Under the pieces are notes generated by a model, which was given only the letters and a program-made list of their open reading frames with translations, searched no databases and was not told where the DNA came from. Source: Actinomycetota bacterium (GTDB lineage: Bacteria; Actinomycetota; Actinomycetes; Nanopelagicales; Nanopelagicaceae). Taken from it: a stretch of 5,741 nt of DNA. The stretch spans positions 1 through 5,741 of the forward strand of contig CANHRF010000071.1 of assembly GCA_947463335.1 (NCBI GenBank), in the 5' to 3' direction. The stretch's first letter is position 1, and each line of letters opens with the position of its first letter. Made by a program: the position numbers and the translations under genes. Positions 1-5,494 of the stretch are shown piece by piece.

Positions 1-293
1 CCAATAACTTTTCCGCGAAGCGTCTTCCATTTAGCTTCGTTTATAGTTCTTAGATCAAGTCCTTCAAAGAGAACTTCGCCACCGATTACAGATGCGCCAC
101 GACGTTGCAGCGTTCCGATAATTGAGCGACAGATCATTGTCTTTCCAGAGCCAGATTCGCCGACGATGCCGACCATCTCTCCGTAATTAACATCGAAATT
201 AGCCTCACGTACGAGAACGAGAGTTTCGCGTTTACGGCGTTCGATACCAATGGCTACGTGATTTATGTCAAGGAGTTTTACATCAGAAGTCAT
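1..293 (-). CDS. Dpp/Opp-type ABC transporter ATP-binding protein, N-terminal part (cut by window edge)
   Basis: This is the nucleotide-binding subunit that powers the importer encoded by the genes upstream of it. The first 97 complete codons are visible, beginning MTSDVKLLDINHVAIG. The Walker A motif GESGSGKT is at residues 45-52 (bases 138-161), followed by the stretch IIGTLQRRGASVIGGEVLFE, which is typical of the DppD/OppD family where GxVxFxGxDL follows the P-loop. The window ends just before the expected Q-loop, so the Walker B, signature and C-terminal oligopeptide-type regions are not seen. The ATG overlaps the stop of the preceding permease as ATGA (bases 290-293), and a GAGGG sequence about nine bases before it can act as ribosome binding site, so translational coupling is likely. 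Whether a second ATPase (DppF/OppF type) follows, or is fused to this one, cannot be seen. The family is certain; the substrate is not. Confidence 0.93.
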   Translation of the reverse strand, partial: MTSDVKLLDINHVAIGIERRKRETLVLVREANFDVNYGEMVGIVGESGSGKTMICRSIIGTLQRRGASVIGGEVLFEGLDLRTINEAKWKTLRGKVI

Positions 294-1126
294 CGCTGAT
301 TACCCTCGCCGATTCTCTTGGTGAGACCTTCTGAGAAGACCGCAACTGAAATACCTGCCCAGCAAATTGCCAAGCCTGGGAATATGGCATTCCACCAAGC
401 AAGGGTGATGATATTTGCACCATCTTTAATCATTGCGCCCCATTCAGCCTGTGGTGGATTGACACCGAGACCGAGGAATGAGAGCGCTGCAACTGCGATG
501 ATCACAATGGTGAAATCGCTGAGCGCATAAGCGCGTGTTTCAGAAGAAACATTTGGAATTATGTGGCGGAAGAGAATTCGCGAAGGTTTGTAGCCCAGCG
601 TTCTTGCCGCTTCTACATAGCCTTGTTGGTTAACAACGACCGCTCTTGTTCGAGCAATACGCGCATAACGCGCCCAGTTAACTAGCGAGAGCGCAATGAT
701 GATGCTCGATAAACCAGCGCCCAGGAAGGCCACAAGTGCGATCACAAAGATCAAAAATGGGAAGGCGTTGATGCCATCAATCAATGAACCAACAAATGAG
801 TTGACTCTGCGGTTTCGTGAAATACCGAGCAGCGTTCCAATAATGGTTCCGACTGTGAGCGGGATCAATACCCCGGCAAAAGCGGTTCCGATATCTACAA
901 AGACTGCGTCAAAGACGCGCGTAAAGACATCTCGACCGAGCATGTCTGTTCCAAAGAAGTGAGTACTGCTTGGTGACAACAATTGAGAGGAGCTGATCTC
1001 ATTTGGATCGTATTTTCCGAGCCGAGGAATCAACAATCCAGCAAGTAAAAGTGCGCCCATCATGCCTGCGCCGATAATGATGCCCAGAGTTCCATCTGGT
1101 CTCGGTGTCTTAGCTTTTTTACTCAT
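290..1126 (-). CDS. Dpp/Opp-type ABC transporter permease, C subunit
   Basis: This is an inner-membrane permease of the peptide/opine/nickel importer class, pairing with the B-type permease encoded just before it. The protein is 278 residues, normal for DppC/OppC. An N-terminal hydrophobic segment (about 14-34) is followed by the C-subunit hallmark FFGTDMLGRDVFTRV (57-71). Further membrane segments lie near 77-101, 116-150, 203-221 and 248-265. The EAA loop that contacts the ATPase starts at EAARTLGYK (172-180) and runs to HIIPN (188-192). The conserved LSFLGLGVNPPQAEWGAMI lies at 215-233. Its ATG overlaps the stop of the B permease as ATGA (1123-1126), and a GGAGAG lies about ten bases upstream inside that gene. 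It overlaps the ATPase gene in the same way. The spacing says the three products are made together; nothing in the protein reveals the transported compound. Confidence 0.95.
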   Translation of the reverse strand: MSKKAKTPRPDGTLGIIIGAGMMGALLLAGLLIPRLGKYDPNEISSSQLLSPSSTHFFGTDMLGRDVFTRVFDAVFVDIGTAFAGVLIPLTVGTIIGTLLGISRNRRVNSFVGSLIDGINAFPFLIFVIALVAFLGAGLSSIIIALSLVNWARYARIARTRAVVVNQQGYVEAARTLGYKPSRILFRHIIPNVSSETRAYALSDFTIVIIAVAALSFLGLGVNPPQAEWGAMIKDGANIITLAWWNAIFPGLAICWAGISVAVFSEGLTKRIGEGNQR

Positions 1127-2142
1127 GAAAGAGTCACTCTCCGATCAAGTAAGTAACCAAGGAGATCTCCAATAAAGCTGGTGAAGACAACGATTAATCC
1201 GAAGATCATTACAATCCCCTGAACAATCGCATAATCACGCGTACTCACCGCCTCAATTAGCTCTCTGCCGATTCCGGGGAGCGAGAAGATCATCTCCATC
1301 ACAACGGTGCCGCCGATCATGATGCCGACCATATAGCTGATTAACACGACCGTTGGCGCAAGGGATGGGCGAAGCATGTAAGACCAATAAAACTTTAACT
1401 TTCCTACCCCGCGAATAACTCCGGTTTCTACAAACTCTTCATCGAGAGTATCCATCAACGAACTATGCAACACACGCGAGAGAATTGGGACCAGCGAGAA
1501 GCAATTTACTAACGCCGGTAACCAAAGATATTTGAGGTTACTTGGGAAATTTCCTTCATATCCAGCTGCCGGCACCCAAGTAAAGACTGTGCCAAATAAT
1601 AAAAGACCAAGAAGGGCAAGGAAGAAGCCTGGTATTGCCAGTGAAATAGAAGTTGAGGTACGGAAAAAATATGTGACTGATGCACGGCGGCTTAACGCAA
1701 CTGAAAGCGCAATCGGAATTGAGATAATTATCGCCGCTCCCATTGAAAGGAGAATGATCATCAGTGTGACTGGAAGGTGCATTGCAACCACTTCAGTGAC
1801 TTCACGTTCTGAGAAGAATGAGGTGCCAAGATCGCCTTGGAAGATTCCGGTGAAGTAATCGTAGAACTGAACGAAGAATGATTGATCTAGCCCATACTTC
1901 GCCTTTGCCGCTGCGACCGTTTCTTCAGTTGCATCGGTACCCAGCGCTAATCGGATTGGATCTCCCGGGCTAAAGCGAAGTAGCGAGAAGGCGATAAACA
2001 TAACCCAGAATGCGACGATAAGTGATCGTACAAATCTTCCAATTAGAGTGCGACGAAGTGCAATCCGATTCTTATCAGGAACTTTCTGTTCGACTGAACT
2101 TTCCTCAGCCGGTTTTCCCTTACTTAACGCTGATGAGGCCAT
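1123..2142 (-). CDS. Dpp/Opp-type ABC transporter permease, B subunit
   Basis: This is the second inner-membrane permease of the importer, 339 residues, within the usual DppB/OppB range. Family landmarks in order are a first membrane segment (about 38-55) ending in FSPGDP (57-62), a periplasmic-side region with the QFYDYFTGIFQGDLGTSF stretch (92-109), an EAA-like loop (about 237-263, EFVETGVIRGVGKLK with its conserved glycines), and the B-subunit hallmark FSLPGIGRELIEAVSTRDY (286-304). About 30 polar residues precede the first conserved segment, longer than in many family members. No later ATG, GTG or TTG offers a better start, so the ATG at 2142 is kept. The ribosome binding site is weak: the only candidate is GGAAA about ten bases upstream, inside an operator-like box. 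The gene opens the B-C-ATPase overlap group and is separated from the binding-protein gene by a hairpin, so it may also have its own promoter. Confidence 0.94.
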   Translation of the reverse strand: MASSALSKGKPAEESSVEQKVPDKNRIALRRTLIGRFVRSLIVAFWVMFIAFSLLRFSPGDPIRLALGTDATEETVAAAKAKYGLDQSFFVQFYDYFTGIFQGDLGTSFFSEREVTEVVAMHLPVTLMIILLSMGAAIIISIPIALSVALSRRASVTYFFRTSTSISLAIPGFFLALLGLLLFGTVFTWVPAAGYEGNFPSNLKYLWLPALVNCFSLVPILSRVLHSSLMDTLDEEFVETGVIRGVGKLKFYWSYMLRPSLAPTVVLISYMVGIMIGGTVVMEMIFSLPGIGRELIEAVSTRDYAIVQGIVMIFGLIVVFTSFIGDLLGYLLDRRVTLS

Positions 2143-2156
2143 TGTTAACGTTTCCA
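2143..2156 (-). promoter_or_regulatory. LacI-family-like operator box next to the permease start
   Basis: On the minus strand this reads TGGAAACGTTAACA, directly followed by the ATG of the permease gene. It is a CG-centred pseudo-palindrome (10 of 14 positions symmetric) that fits the general LacI/CcpA-type consensus TGNAANCGNTNNCA at every fixed base. The first ten bases are identical to a box before the binding-protein gene (3980-3993). The position, covering the only ribosome-binding-like bases, would suit a block on elongation or initiation, but it could also simply be the ribosome binding region. No regulator gene is in the window. Confidence 0.4.
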
Positions 2157-2173
2157 GTCCTTGTCACAGTTGG

Positions 2174-2189
2174 CCAATCTTGAGATTGG
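2174..2189. repeat. Short palindrome in the permease leader
   Basis: CCAATCT and AGATTGG form a perfect 7-bp inverted repeat around a two-base centre. With one mismatch the symmetry extends to GGCCAATCT/AGATTGGGC. It lies about 30 bases upstream of the permease start and just downstream of the weak promoter candidate at 2202-2230. It could be a repressor site, or a small hairpin protecting the 5' end of the permease message. The two-base centre makes a tight hairpin less favourable than a DNA-binding site. Confidence 0.4.
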
Positions 2190-2201
2190 GCGGTTAGTTA
2201 A

Positions 2202-2230
2202 ATACTAGGTAATGCGCGCTGCTACGTCTA
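2202..2230 (-). promoter_or_regulatory. Weak promoter candidate for the permease-ATPase genes
   Basis: On the minus strand TAGACG (2225-2230) and TAGTAT (2202-2207) are separated by 17 bases. Each hexamer matches the sigma-70-type consensus at four of six positions, so this is suggestive only. The location fits: downstream of the hairpin that ends the binding-protein gene and about 60 bases before the permease ATG. Confidence 0.25.
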
Positions 2231-2272
2231 TGGAATATCGCGGGGAAATACTTTCATATTGAATTTTGCTAA

Positions 2273-2316
2273 ATAAATCTGAGGGAGAGGCCTCTCGACC
2301 CCTCCCTCAGATTTAT
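2273..2316 (-). terminator. Stem-loop terminator or attenuator after the binding-protein gene
   Basis: ATAAATCTGAGGGAG (2273-2287) and CTCCCTCAGATTTAT (2302-2316) form a perfect 15-bp inverted repeat with a 14-base loop. On the minus strand it lies about 40 bases after the binding-protein stop. The stem's distal arm ends in ATTTAT and runs into a further TT, giving a modest U-rich tail; an A-rich stretch precedes it, so it may also work in reverse. In importer operons a hairpin at this position commonly lets the binding protein be made in excess over the permeases, by partial termination or by protecting the 3' end of the message. Which of these applies here is inference. Confidence 0.75.
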
Positions 2317-2339
2317 AACTAGCTTTTTACCTACTGCTT

Positions 2340-2373
2340 TTACTTTTTCTTAGCGCTTACTTCTTCTTTGCGC
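2340..2373 (-). repeat. Imperfect 17-bp tandem duplication across the binding-protein stop
   Basis: Two adjacent 17-bp units, TTACTTCTTCTTTGCGC (2357-2373) and TTACTTTTTCTTAGCGC (2340-2356) on the plus strand, match at 15 of 17 positions. The first unit encodes the C-terminal Lys-rich end and the TAA stop; the second lies wholly after the stop and is a non-coding copy of it. This looks like a small tandem duplication of the gene's 3' end, or chance similarity of A/G-rich sequence. Confidence 0.6.
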
Positions 2374-3940
2374 CAAGAGCTGGTGTTTGCAATACGGCGT
2401 ATTGATCGTTAGCTCTCTGGTTGGTGAATACATTCAGTGGAAGACTTGATGCTCCCCAACCTGAACGCTGTCCAACCATAAGGTGTGCAGACTCATCCCA
2501 GAGCAATTTCTCGATCTTGGTAAGTACTGCTTGTTGTGCCTTCTTGCCTAGAGCTGCGTCATATTCTTCAACGAGTGCATCGTCGAACTTTGAACCTGCC
2601 CATACAGTCCATGCGCCCTTAGAGCCCATGTAAGTTGCAAGACCGGTGCTAAGAAGTGGTGCACCATAACCGGAGAGCTGAACCTCGAAGGTACCGTTGG
2701 TTTGACCTGCAGCACCAACTGCATCTGGCTCAGCAACAACAGTTGCGTTTACGCCAATCTTCTTCCACTGTGAAGCGATAACAGATGCGCCATCACCCCA
2801 ACCTGGACGGTTGAATACGCTGAGACGGATATCAAATCCATCTTTCCACTGTGTCTCAGAGAGAAGCTTCTTAGCAGTTGCTAGATCTTGCTTCACTCCA
2901 CCTGGCTTAACACAGAGGTAATTTGGATGTGATGGATATGTCAACGCACATGAAGGTGTGATGTTTCCATTGAATGCGAGATCGCTGAACTGCTTGCGAT
3001 CCAACGCATAAGAAAGTGCTTGACGCACCTTTACATCAGACCACGGCTTGCCAGCAGCCTTCTTCATATTGAAGTCAAGAGTGAAAGTTCCTGACAGCTG
3101 GAATGGCTGAGCACGGAACTTCTTCTTATCTGCGAGGTAGTCCTTACCAATTGCCAGTGGAAGATCGAATGCATAATCAATCGTTCCTTGACGTAGTGCA
3201 AGAACGCGAGTTACTGGATCTGGAATCGCGATGAAGCGAATTTGCTTTACAGCAGGCTTAGCCCAGTAATTTTTATTCGCTTCCAACACGATTTCATCTG
3301 CGCCTGGCACCCAAGACTTGAGCTTGAATGGACCTGCGCTGAGTGGGTTGTTCCAGTAAGCAGCATTTCCTTCTGCCTTGCTGCGTGGATTAATCACGCC
3401 GTAAATATTTGCAAGTGCGCGAGGGAAGTCCGCGAAACCTTTTTCAAGTGTGTAAACAACTTGTGTTGGAGAAGTTGCCACGACACTCTTTACAGCGGTG
3501 AATGATGGCTGGCCTTTCTGGCCGTAATCATATGAAAACACTGCATCATCTGCTGTAACAGGAGTTACACCATCTGAGTACTTCATATTTTTTCTCAAAT
3601 TCAGTGTGTAAACAAGACCATCTTTTGACACTGACCAAGTGTCAACGAGATCTGGCTGTGCAACGCCATTAACGTCGAAACGGAATAGCTGTCCCATCAT
3701 TAACAACTTTGTTACATAGTTTGGATTAGTTGTCTTTACTGGGTTTGCAGGATCTAGCGAAACAACCTTTCCTACCAAAGCTACAGTGATGAGATCACAC
3801 TGTGCTTTTGCAGTTGGAGTATTCACCTGACAATTCGCACCTTTAGCTGCGTGTGCAGGAGCAATTCCCACTAATAAACCCGCAGCCAGTGAGGATGCGG
3901 TGAGAACTCCTACGAGTCCTCGTTTCATTGATAGCTTCAT
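2357..3940 (-). CDS. Exported substrate-binding protein of a Dpp/Opp-type ABC importer (SBP family 5)
   Basis: This is the solute receptor of the importer whose permeases and ATPase follow on the same strand. The ATG at 3940 gives 527 residues, normal for the family, and AAAGGA lies four bases before it. A TTG seven codons upstream has no comparable site. The N-terminus is a classic signal peptide: MKLSMKRG, a hydrophobic core (about 9-26) and an APAHA/AKG cleavage site after residue 31. There is no lipobox cysteine. The family signature is clear: QPDLVDTWSVSKDGLVYTLN (95-114), then KYSDGVTPVTADDAVFSYD (120-138). Later landmarks are SAGPFKLKSW (201-210), VRQALSYALDRK (305-316) and the conserved C-terminal lobe. 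Cysteines occur as two close pairs, 37/48 and 331/343, which could form disulfides outside the membrane. The protein ends in GAKKK. Family members bind peptides, nickel complexes, glutathione or sugars; the ligand cannot be told from sequence alone. Confidence 0.93.
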   Translation of the reverse strand: MKLSMKRGLVGVLTASSLAAGLLVGIAPAHAAKGANCQVNTPTAKAQCDLITVALVGKVVSLDPANPVKTTNPNYVTKLLMMGQLFRFDVNGVAQPDLVDTWSVSKDGLVYTLNLRKNMKYSDGVTPVTADDAVFSYDYGQKGQPSFTAVKSVVATSPTQVVYTLEKGFADFPRALANIYGVINPRSKAEGNAAYWNNPLSAGPFKLKSWVPGADEIVLEANKNYWAKPAVKQIRFIAIPDPVTRVLALRQGTIDYAFDLPLAIGKDYLADKKKFRAQPFQLSGTFTLDFNMKKAAGKPWSDVKVRQALSYALDRKQFSDLAFNGNITPSCALTYPSHPNYLCVKPGGVKQDLATAKKLLSETQWKDGFDIRLSVFNRPGWGDGASVIASQWKKIGVNATVVAEPDAVGAAGQTNGTFEVQLSGYGAPLLSTGLATYMGSKGAWTVWAGSKFDDALVEEYDAALGKKAQQAVLTKIEKLLWDESAHLMVGQRSGWGASSLPLNVFTNQRANDQYAVLQTPALGAKKK

Positions 3941-3944
3941 AGTG

Positions 3945-3950
3945 TCCTTT
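3945..3950 (-). promoter_or_regulatory. Ribosome binding site deciding the binding-protein start
   Basis: AAAGGA on the minus strand lies four bases before the ATG at 3940. It favours this ATG over the in-frame TTG at 3961, and over the internal ATG four codons later, which would sit too far from the site. Confidence 0.7.
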
Positions 3951-3979
3951 CCGGAGCACAATCATTGTCGTGAGGGCAG

Positions 3980-3993
3980 TGGCAACGTTTCCA
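3980..3993 (-). promoter_or_regulatory. LacI-family-like operator box before the binding-protein gene
   Basis: On the minus strand this reads TGGAAACGTTGCCA, symmetric at 12 of 14 positions around a central CG, the architecture of LacI-family operators. It starts about 40 bases upstream of the ATG at 3940. TGGAAACGTT is shared exactly with the box before the permease gene (2143-2156). If the promoter candidate at 4034-4062 is right, the box lies about 35-45 bases downstream of the transcription start, a position suited to repression. The regulator is not in the window. Confidence 0.5.
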
Positions 3994-4033
3994 AAGGAGA
4001 ATAAACGCCTGAGGTCGTTTCCGCCGTTGCGAA

Positions 4034-4062
4034 ACAGTACCCCGCAAGGTCAGAGCCGACAA
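4034..4062 (-). promoter_or_regulatory. Weak promoter candidate for the binding-protein gene
   Basis: On the minus strand TTGTCG (4057-4062) and TACTGT (4034-4039) are 17 bases apart. They match the sigma-70-type consensus at four and three of six positions. An alternative further upstream is TTGCGT with TATCAA, also 17 bases apart, around 4094-4122. Neither is strong; the leader would be roughly 90 or 150 bases. Confidence 0.25.
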
Positions 4063-4074
4063 TGGTTTGGCGTC

Positions 4075-4093
4075 AATCTTTTTGGTAAAGATT
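4075..4093. repeat. Inverted repeat, candidate operator in the divergent region
   Basis: AATCTTT and AAAGATT form a perfect 7-bp inverted repeat around TTGGT. The arms are A/T-rich, so a DNA-binding site between divergent promoters is as plausible as an RNA hairpin. It is the first of three inverted repeats lying almost end to end. Confidence 0.45.
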
Positions 4094-4102
4094 TGATAAA
4101 GG

Positions 4103-4149
4103 AAATGCGGAAAAAACGCAATTTGCTGGAAACCTCTGGGCGTTCCAGC
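4103..4149. repeat. Two adjoining hairpins in the lactate dehydrogenase leader
   Basis: AAATGCG (4103-4109) pairs with CGCAATTT (4117-4124) with one bulged A, across a GAAAAAA loop. Immediately next, GCTGGAA (4125-4131) pairs perfectly with TTCCAGC (4143-4149) across 11 bases. The second repeat starts at the base after the first ends. On the plus strand they would form a structured leader roughly 95-140 bases before the GTG start; on the minus strand they would lie at the far upstream end of the binding-protein promoter region. No known riboswitch is recognised. Confidence 0.45.
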
Positions 4150-4181
4150 CTTTGCCCACCCAACGCACCCTAAGGAAGGGA

Positions 4182-4193
4182 TACCCGTGGGTA
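4182..4193. promoter_or_regulatory. Small palindrome before the lactate dehydrogenase gene
   Basis: TACCC and GGGTA are inverted around GT, with a looser outer pair GGGA (4178-4181) and TCCC (4197-4200). It lies about 50 bases before the GTG start. It does not match the TGGTnnnACCA-type site of GntR-family lactate regulators, so a link to a lactate repressor is not supported by the motif. Confidence 0.3.
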
Positions 4194-4233
4194 AGGTCCC
4201 AAAAATTTATCTATGTAAAGTGGGGTTATGGCT

Positions 4234-4239
4234 GGGAGG
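4234..4239 (+). promoter_or_regulatory. Ribosome binding site deciding the lactate dehydrogenase start
   Basis: GGGAGG lies five bases before the GTG at 4245. It is the strongest such site in the window and rules in favour of this GTG over the in-frame ATG at 4152, whose product would carry 31 extra residues not expected in the family. Confidence 0.8.
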
Positions 4240-4244
4240 CTCTT

Positions 4245-5477
4245 GTGAATCAAAATATCAAGCGAACTTTCCCCAGCCCGAAATCGTTAAGCAACCTGCT
4301 TAAGTTTCGCAAAATTGAAATCAATGGCCGACGACGTCGATTAGCTAGAGCCCACACAATCTGGGATCTACGCGATCTCGCGAAAGAGCGAACTCCTAAA
4401 GGTCCATTTGATTACACAGATGGTGGCGCCGAATCAGAGATCACAATGAATCGGTCGCGAGAATTGTTTAGCAGTATTGAATTTGCGCCAAGAATTTTGC
4501 AAGATGTTTCAAGTGTTTCAACGGAGCGAAAAGTCTTTGACCATACCTTCGCGCTTCCATTTGGAATCGCCCCCACAGGCTTTACACGAATGATGCATGC
4601 CGAAGGCGAAGTCGCTGTTGCAAGAGCAGCAGCGAAATTTGGAATTCCTTATTCCTTATCAACTGTGGGCACAACATCAATAGAAGATGTGGCGCTTGCT
4701 GCACCAAATGGCGTTAATTGGTTTCAGTTGTATATGTGGAAAGACCGCGATGCATCTATGCAACTGGTAGAGCGCGCTAAAAAATCTGGTGTTACAAATC
4801 TGATTTTGACAGTAGATGTGCCGGTTGCAGGAGCGCGTCTACGCGATGTCAGAAATGGCTTAACTGTTCCACCGACTTTATCTTTGGGCACAATTATTGA
4901 TGCCATCCCCCGTAGAGAATGGTGGTGGAACTTCTTAACTACCAGGCCGCTCGAATTTGCCTCAATGTCTAACTGGCCCGGCACTGTCGCACAGTTGCTC
5001 GACTATATGTTTGATCCCACGATGACTTTTGAAGATCTAAAGTGGCTCCGCAAAAACTGGGATGGAACGCTCACTGTTAAGGGAATCCAAACTCTCGAAG
5101 ATGCCAAACAGGCTGCTAAATATGGCGCCGATGCGGTGATTCTCTCCAACCACGGCGGGCGCCAATTAGACCGAGCACCTGTGCCACTTGCCCTGGTTGA
5201 GCAAGTATCGAAAGAGCTAAAGCGCGATGTTGAAGTACATCTCGATTCCGGAATTATGAGCGGCGCCGATATTGTTGCCGCCATCGCCCTGGGAGCGAAC
5301 TTCACATATATAGGTAAGGCATATTTATACGGGCTCATGGCCGGAGGACAAGAAGGCGTAGAACGGTGCCTCTCGATTCTCGAATCACAGATCATCAGAA
5401 CGATGAAATTGCTAGGCGTTAAAGATTTACGAGAGCTCACCCCTAAGCAAGTTAAGTTCTTGGATCGCCAGCGCTGA
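4245..5477 (+). CDS. lldD: FMN-dependent L-lactate dehydrogenase, LldD2-like (alpha-hydroxyacid oxidase family)
   Basis: It oxidises L-lactate to pyruvate with FMN, passing electrons most likely to the respiratory quinone pool; cytoplasmic or at the inner face of the membrane. The GTG start gives 410 residues, close to mycobacterial LldD2, which it resembles throughout from memory. Landmarks are FDYTDGGAE (55-63, Tyr57), FGIAPTGFTRMMH (106-118), WFQLYMWKDR (159-168, Tyr163), TVDVPVAGARLRDVRNG (189-205), the FMN-contacting Lys279 in VKGIQ, and the active-site SNHGGRQLD (301-309) with catalytic base His303 and substrate-binding Arg306. The phosphate-site region reads LDSGIMSGAD (333-342) and IGKAYLYGL (356-364), departing from the family's usual GGxR and GRP. 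The gene is divergent from the importer and 102 bases before mmsA on the same strand. Other 2-hydroxyacids (glycolate, long-chain) remain possible substrates, but the LldD2 resemblance favours lactate. Confidence 0.9.
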   Translation: MNQNIKRTFPSPKSLSNLLKFRKIEINGRRRRLARAHTIWDLRDLAKERTPKGPFDYTDGGAESEITMNRSRELFSSIEFAPRILQDVSSVSTERKVFDHTFALPFGIAPTGFTRMMHAEGEVAVARAAAKFGIPYSLSTVGTTSIEDVALAAPNGVNWFQLYMWKDRDASMQLVERAKKSGVTNLILTVDVPVAGARLRDVRNGLTVPPTLSLGTIIDAIPRREWWWNFLTTRPLEFASMSNWPGTVAQLLDYMFDPTMTFEDLKWLRKNWDGTLTVKGIQTLEDAKQAAKYGADAVILSNHGGRQLDRAPVPLALVEQVSKELKRDVEVHLDSGIMSGADIVAAIALGANFTYIGKAYLYGLMAGGQEGVERCLSILESQIIRTMKLLGVKDLRELTPKQVKFLDRQR

Positions 5478-5494
5478 TTCACGAATAAGGGCCA

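Larger units (their letters stand above)
3941..4244. other. Divergent intergenic region with regulatory elements, no convincing gene
   Basis: This 304-bp stretch separates the binding-protein gene (minus) from the lactate dehydrogenase gene (plus) and must carry the promoters of both. It is rich in inverted repeats: a LacI-like box at 3980-3993, overlapping small repeats GTTTC/GAAAC (4017-4035) and TTGCG/CGCAA (4027-4047), three larger ones at 4075-4149 and a palindrome at 4182-4193. I recognise no known riboswitch class and no tRNA. No plus-strand promoter stands out. A 67-codon open frame from 3970 lacks a ribosome binding site and looks non-coding. Confidence 0.7.

Noticed and set aside
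318..962. Plus-strand open frames opposite the C-subunit permease
   Set aside because: They are antisense to an unmistakable permease with all family motifs, and have no ribosome binding sites or family resemblance.
3941..3961. A seven-residue longer binding protein from the TTG at 3961
   Set aside because: The ATG at 3940 has AAAGGA at proper distance and yields a clean signal peptide; the extension would place charged residues in front and destroy that site's role.
3970..4173. A 67-codon plus-strand open frame in the divergent region
   Set aside because: It starts with GTG without a ribosome binding site, has no recognisable domain, crosses the LacI-like box and the inverted repeats, and ends just before the dehydrogenase leader. 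It looks like chance.
4152..4244. An N-terminal extension of the lactate dehydrogenase starting at the ATG at 4152
   Set aside because: A strong GGGAGG lies five bases before the GTG at 4245, and that start gives the length and N-terminus of LldD2-type enzymes. The extension has no family counterpart, and its ATG has no good ribosome binding site.
4000..4244. A known riboswitch (c-di-AMP, c-di-GMP, cobalamin, SAM, guanidine, fluoride or TPP types)
   Set aside because: I compared remembered conserved cores with both strands and none matched; the structure is left unassigned.
5003..5482. A 159-codon minus-strand open frame opposite the dehydrogenase 3' half
   Set aside because: The plus strand encodes a clear conserved enzyme there, including the active site. 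The antisense translation is rich in Ser, Arg and Pro and has no recognisable motif.
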